A model generated the notes under the pieces. It was not told the origin of the DNA. It did no database searches and saw nothing but the letters and a program-made list of their open reading frames with translations. From contig CAIXAA010000152.1 of NCBI GenBank assembly GCA_903917305.1, positions 1 through 9,830 on the forward strand: a stretch of 9,830 bases of DNA, given 5' to 3'. This document shows, piece by piece, positions 7,658-9,830 of this stretch. The DNA comes from an uncultured Myxococcales bacterium. GTDB taxonomy: Bacteria; Myxococcota_A; UBA9042. Within the stretch, counting starts at the first letter, position 1. Each line of letters begins with the position of its first letter. The translations under genes and the position numbers were made by a program.

Positions 7658-7963
7658 GGGCGACGCAGGGTCGGAACCTACGGACGAAGGATGGCACAGA
7701 CGTAGCCGAATCGCACGGCCCCGGCCAAGCTTTTGTGGCCGATTCGCAGCCAAAAGGTGCAAACGAGAGGGGCCGCACCTTCTGGCCGCCGGGGCGCGCC
7801 ACGCGGCTTGGGCTCGAGGGGGGCGGTACTGGGCTCGACGTGTGGACCATTCAACCTCGCAGGCTTCAAGGCTGGCCTATCTCGCGGCGCCCCGCCAGCG
7901 CGAACAGCCCGATCACACAGTCCTTCATCCAGAACGGCCTTGACCCGGCTCTGGGCAAGGGAC

Positions 7964-7991
7964 TTGAGCGCATCGCAACTGCGTGTACGCT
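7964..7991 (+). promoter_or_regulatory. Weak sigma-70-like promoter candidate for the permease pair
   Basis: TTGAGC (7964-7969) is followed after 16 bases by TACGCT (7986-7991), giving partial matches to -35 and -10 boxes about 35 bp before the chosen start at 8026. In GC-rich DNA such matches are common by chance, so this is only a candidate. Confidence 0.22.
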
Positions 7992-8016
7992 CTGCGGCAT
8001 GCGCCCGTCGCGCACC

Positions 8017-8021
8017 GAGGA
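8017..8021 (+). promoter_or_regulatory. Shine-Dalgarno deciding the start of the first permease gene
   Basis: GAGGA lies 4 bases before the ATG at 8026. The in-frame ATG codons at 7999 and 8053 have no comparable site, so 8026 is preferred. Confidence 0.5.
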
Positions 8022-8025
8022 CCTG

Positions 8026-8523
8026 ATGCTCCTTCTCCATCAACTCTCACCGATGCACTGGGCCTACGCGGGCCTCGCCATCGCCGCGATCACGCTCGTC
8101 TTGCAGTTCGTGGCCAACCGCGGACTTGGCCTGTCGAGCGGCCTCGAGGACGTCTGCTCCCTCGCCAGCAGCGCCCCCTACTTCAAACGGCCAGAGTTGA
8201 AGGACCGCTGGAGATTCCCGTTTCTCTTCGGCCTTTTCGCCGGCGGCATCCTCTCCGCCGCCAGCGCCGGCGGCTGGCAGCCCATCTGGGACGCCGGCAT
8301 GCTCGACCATGCCCTCGCGCTGTCCAAGCCCGCAAAACTCGCCTGGTTTTTCGCCGGCGGCATCTTCATCGGCTTTGGCACGCGCATGGCCGGCGGTTGC
8401 ACCAGCGGCCACGGCATCTACGGCATGGCGCGCCTGCAACCCGCGAGCATCAAGGCGACCATCGCCTTCATGGCCGTCGGCACCGTCACGTCCAACCTGC
8501 TCTACCGCGTGATTTTCGCCTGA
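8026..8523 (+). CDS. YeeE/YedE-family membrane protein, first half of a split permease
   Basis: This 165-residue integral inner-membrane protein belongs to the YeeE/YedE (COG2391) family, whose characterised member TsuA imports thiosulfate through cysteine-lined sites. Seen: four hydrophobic segments at ~12-30, 64-83, 103-121 and 142-163, and the signature GFGTRMAGGCTSGHGI (116-131), in which C125 sits in the conserved GGCTSGH motif. A second cysteine, C44, lies in EDVCSLAS after the first helix. At about half the length of TsuA-type proteins it is the N-terminal partner of a two-gene version; the next gene starts 9 bp after its stop. The likely substrate is a small sulfur (possibly selenium) compound, inferred from the family. 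No rhodanese, sulfurtransferase or ArsR/BigR-type regulator adjoins it here, unlike in several known clusters. Confidence 0.88.
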   Translation: MLLLHQLSPMHWAYAGLAIAAITLVLQFVANRGLGLSSGLEDVCSLASSAPYFKRPELKDRWRFPFLFGLFAGGILSAASAGGWQPIWDAGMLDHALALSKPAKLAWFFAGGIFIGFGTRMAGGCTSGHGIYGMARLQPASIKATIAFMAVGTVTSNLLYRVIFA

Positions 8524-8532
8524 GGTTTCGCC

Positions 8533-8979
8533 ATGTCCAGCCTCCTCTTCTCCCTGGGCGTCGCGTTCGGCCTCGTGCTGAGCCGCAGTGGCGCCACCGA
8601 CTACGACTACATCCAGAAGATGTTCCTTTTCACGGATTTGCAGCTGTACGGCATCATCGGCGTCGCCGTCGCGGTCGCCATGCCGGGGCTCTGGCTGCTG
8701 CAGAAGCGCGGCACGACGCTGCACGGCGATCCGATCAAGCTGACCTCCAAGCCGAGCCACCGCGGCAACATCGTGGGCGGCGCGCTCTTCGGCGTCGGCT
8801 GGGCGATGACCGGCATGTGCCCGGGTCCGCTGTTCGTCACGCTGGGCGAAGGCAAGGTCTACGCCATCGCCGCGCTGGCGGGCGCCCTGCTGGGCACCTG
8901 GCTGTTCGGCGTGGTCTACGATCGCATCCGCGCGCCGCTCAAGATGCCGGCCATCACGGCTGGGCCGGGCGCGGGCTGA
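8533..8979 (+). CDS. YeeE/YedE-like (DUF6691-type) membrane protein, second half of split permease
   Basis: This 148-residue membrane protein is the usual companion of the preceding YeeE/YedE half. Seen: hydrophobic segments at ~3-17, 36-56, 80-100 and 108-128, the characteristic entry GLVLSRSGATDYDYIQKMF (13-31), and the motif GVGWAMTGMCPGPLFV (87-102), where C96 occupies the place of the conserved cysteine in this half. It presumably assembles with the 165-residue protein into one channel-like permease of TsuA type. The spacing of 9 bp and a GAGG (8522-8525) that overlaps the upstream TGA point to co-translation. Its last 26 bases overlap the 3' end of the converging carboxypeptidase fragment, so the Ala/Gly-rich tail (AITAGPGAG) doubles as antisense coding sequence. 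Confidence 0.87.
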   Translation: MSSLLFSLGVAFGLVLSRSGATDYDYIQKMFLFTDLQLYGIIGVAVAVAMPGLWLLQKRGTTLHGDPIKLTSKPSHRGNIVGGALFGVGWAMTGMCPGPLFVTLGEGKVYAIAALAGALLGTWLFGVVYDRIRAPLKMPAITAGPGAG

Positions 8980-9466
8980 CCGCCGCCGAATACGGAAGCA
9001 CGACGGCCACTTCCGCACGATGCCCCGGCGAGACCTCGACCTGCTGCAGGGTCGCGTCGTGCCCTGGAACCGCCACACGCAGCGTGTAGACGCCTGGTTT
9101 CACAAGCAGACGATCAAAGTGACCATCGCGCGCCCGCGCCAGCCAGTGCTCGCCCGCGCGCGGCGCCTGCTGCGCCACCGTCACCTCCGCCGCCACCGGC
9201 TGCCCCGCCGCATCGCGCACGGTCCCAGAGATTCTCGGCCCTTGCGCCACCGCGCGCAGTAGCGCCTGCCACGTCGGCCGCGTCGCCGCCACCGTCTCGC
9301 GCCGCAGCTTGCCCACCGGGTTGTGGTACGCGCCCTCTATGAGCAGCGCCGCCGTGCCGAACGCCGCGCGCAGCCAGTCCTGGTCCACGCCATCCACCGG
9401 ATAGATCTGCCTTTTCACGACGAAACGCCGGTGGTTCGGCTGCATCGGCGCCGCGCGCGCGACGAG
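8954..9466 (-). pseudogene. 5'-truncated M14 zinc carboxypeptidase with regulatory-like domain (C-terminal piece)
   Basis: The minus strand encodes ~170 residues that match the C-terminal part of an M14 metallocarboxypeptidase followed by a carboxypeptidase-regulatory-like Ig-type domain. Seen: RQIYPVDGVDQDW, then LLIEGAYHNP, whose Glu sits 14 residues after the Asp of DW as does catalytic Glu270 in carboxypeptidase A. GTVRDAAGQPVAAEVTV and LVKPGVYTLRVAVPGHD are typical of the regulatory-like fold. The zinc-binding HxxE and His-containing parts are absent: upstream of ~9466 the strand reads into the reverse complement of a second copy. The frame happens to stay open to 9790, but those residues are arginine-rich and not protein-like. 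No start codon or ribosome site was found, so it is a remnant or the product of a mis-join. The tail ends at 8954 inside the converging permease gene. Confidence 0.7.
9283..9463 (-). repeat. Left arm of diverged inverted repeat (M14 carboxypeptidase)
   Basis: The reverse complement of 9463-9283 aligns without gaps to 9650-9830 with 10 mismatches in 181 by hand count (about 94%). The coding frame is shared. Five of the seven affected codons are synonymous; the others give Lys/Arg and Gly/Pro. Confidence 0.9.
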
Positions 9467-9830
9467 TGGTACCGGGGACCTGCGCCGGCGTCGGAGCCGG
9501 AGACGCGGGCGATGATGCAACTCGCTGAAAAAGAGCACTTTGCCGCGTCGATCTCCTATCACACCTGGGACACGGTGGTGCTGGCGCCGTACACGACCGA
9601 TGGCGTGGCGAACCCGGAGCCGAACGAGGCGTGGCACCTCGCGGAGCTGGTCGCGCGCGCGGCAGGAATGCAGCCGAACCACCGGCGTTTCGTTGTGAAA
9701 AAACAGATCTACCCGGTGGATGGCGTGGACCAGGACTGGCTGCGCGCGGCATTCGGCACGGCGGCGCTGCTCATCGAGGGCGCGTACCACAACCCGGTGG
9801 GCAAGCTGCGGCGCGAGACGGTGGCGGCGA
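9461..9830 (+). CDS. M14 zinc carboxypeptidase, internal piece running off the right edge
   Basis: From about 9461 the plus strand reads 123 residues of an M14 carboxypeptidase. Seen: EWYRGPAPASEPETRAM, matching the conserved YRGPxPxSEPE segment; SISYHTWDTVVLAPY, in which His34 of this piece is the predicted third zinc ligand (His196 in carboxypeptidase A); IYPVDGVDQDW; and LLIEGAYHNP with the predicted catalytic Glu106. The position of Tyr248 (two after DW) is Arg. The N-terminal zinc-binding HxxE is absent because sequence left of ~9461 is the inverted second copy. No start codon suits it: the ATGs at 9512 and 9515 would remove conserved residues. Coding-like composition and synonymous differences from the other copy argue that the piece comes from a real gene. 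Whether this gene is whole elsewhere cannot be seen here. Confidence 0.72.
9650..9830 (+). repeat. Right arm of diverged inverted repeat (M14 carboxypeptidase)
   Basis: This arm pairs with 9283-9463 in inverted orientation. A 186-bp unique spacer (9464-9649) lies between the arms. The repeat is still matching at the last base of the window, so its full length is unknown. Confidence 0.9.

Larger units (their letters stand above)
7644..8025. other. Divergent non-coding region between lipoprotein operon and permease pair
   Basis: These 382 bp separate two divergent units. The open frames crossing it extend known genes but show no protein-like composition, so I see no gene here. It holds the lipoprotein Shine-Dalgarno (7651-7657), a short inverted repeat (AAGGTGC 7754-7760 / GCACCTT 7775-7781), another 7-bp inverted pair (CGAATCG 7707-7713 / CGATTCG 7740-7746) around a HindIII-type AAGCTT, and a weak promoter-like sequence near 7964-7991. 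No terminator or riboswitch was recognised. Confidence 0.6.

Noticed and set aside
7644..7850. N-terminal extension of the lipoprotein from the ATG at 7850
   Set aside because: The 69 extra residues would bury the signal peptide and lipobox and have no good ribosome site. The ATG at 7643 has a strong one.
7300..8025. Long upstream extension of the first permease gene
   Set aside because: The added residues overlap the divergent lipoprotein gene in antisense and are not protein-like. Membrane-protein character begins only near 8026.
9467..9790. Upstream part of the minus-strand carboxypeptidase frame
   Set aside because: The frame is open only because it reads the antisense of the plus-strand copy. 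Runs such as RLRLRRRRR show it is not the missing N-terminal domain.
9283..9830. Invertible phase-variation switch or shufflon-like segment
   Set aside because: The two copies point away from each other and neither has an N-terminal half to be switched. No recombinase or short crossover site is seen in the window.

Overview
The window is strongly GC-rich and gene-dense. It looks like a Gram-negative bacterium, because it holds an outer-membrane-type beta-barrel ending in aromatic residues and a lipobox lipoprotein. The mix of large IPT/TIG-like plus Kelch lipoproteins, carboxypeptidases with a regulatory-like domain and MaoC proteins resembles Myxococcota or other former deltaproteobacteria. 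That placement is an inference from gene content only.

Layout, left to right: (1) 1-258 (-), the N-terminal 86 residues of a CheY-like receiver protein running off the left edge. (2) 439-1314 (+), a double-hotdog MaoC-type acyl dehydratase with its active site in the C-terminal half. (3) 1321-2003 and 2004-7643 (-), a two-gene operon. A 1879-residue surface lipoprotein is followed after 8 bp by a 224-residue outer-membrane beta-barrel, and the lipoprotein stop codon lies inside the barrel's Shine-Dalgarno sequence. The lipoprotein consists of about 13 Ig-like (IPT/TIG-type) repeats, eight of which form a regular ~108-residue, cysteine-marked series, then a Kelch-like propeller interrupted by a fibronectin-III-like segment. 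(4) 7644-8025, a non-coding divergent region. (5) 8026-8979 (+), a pair of half-size YeeE/YedE-type permease genes, probably for a small sulfur species. (6) 8954-9830, two pieces of an M14 zinc carboxypeptidase gene, both lacking the N-terminal half, lying head to head as a 181-nt inverted repeat with about 94% identity that reaches the window end.

The two most unusual things are the regular cysteine-bearing repeat of the lipoprotein with its coupled beta-barrel, and the diverged inverted repeat at the right end. The inverted repeat may be a real rearrangement or an assembly join. I saw no RNA genes, CRISPR array, transposase or recombinase.
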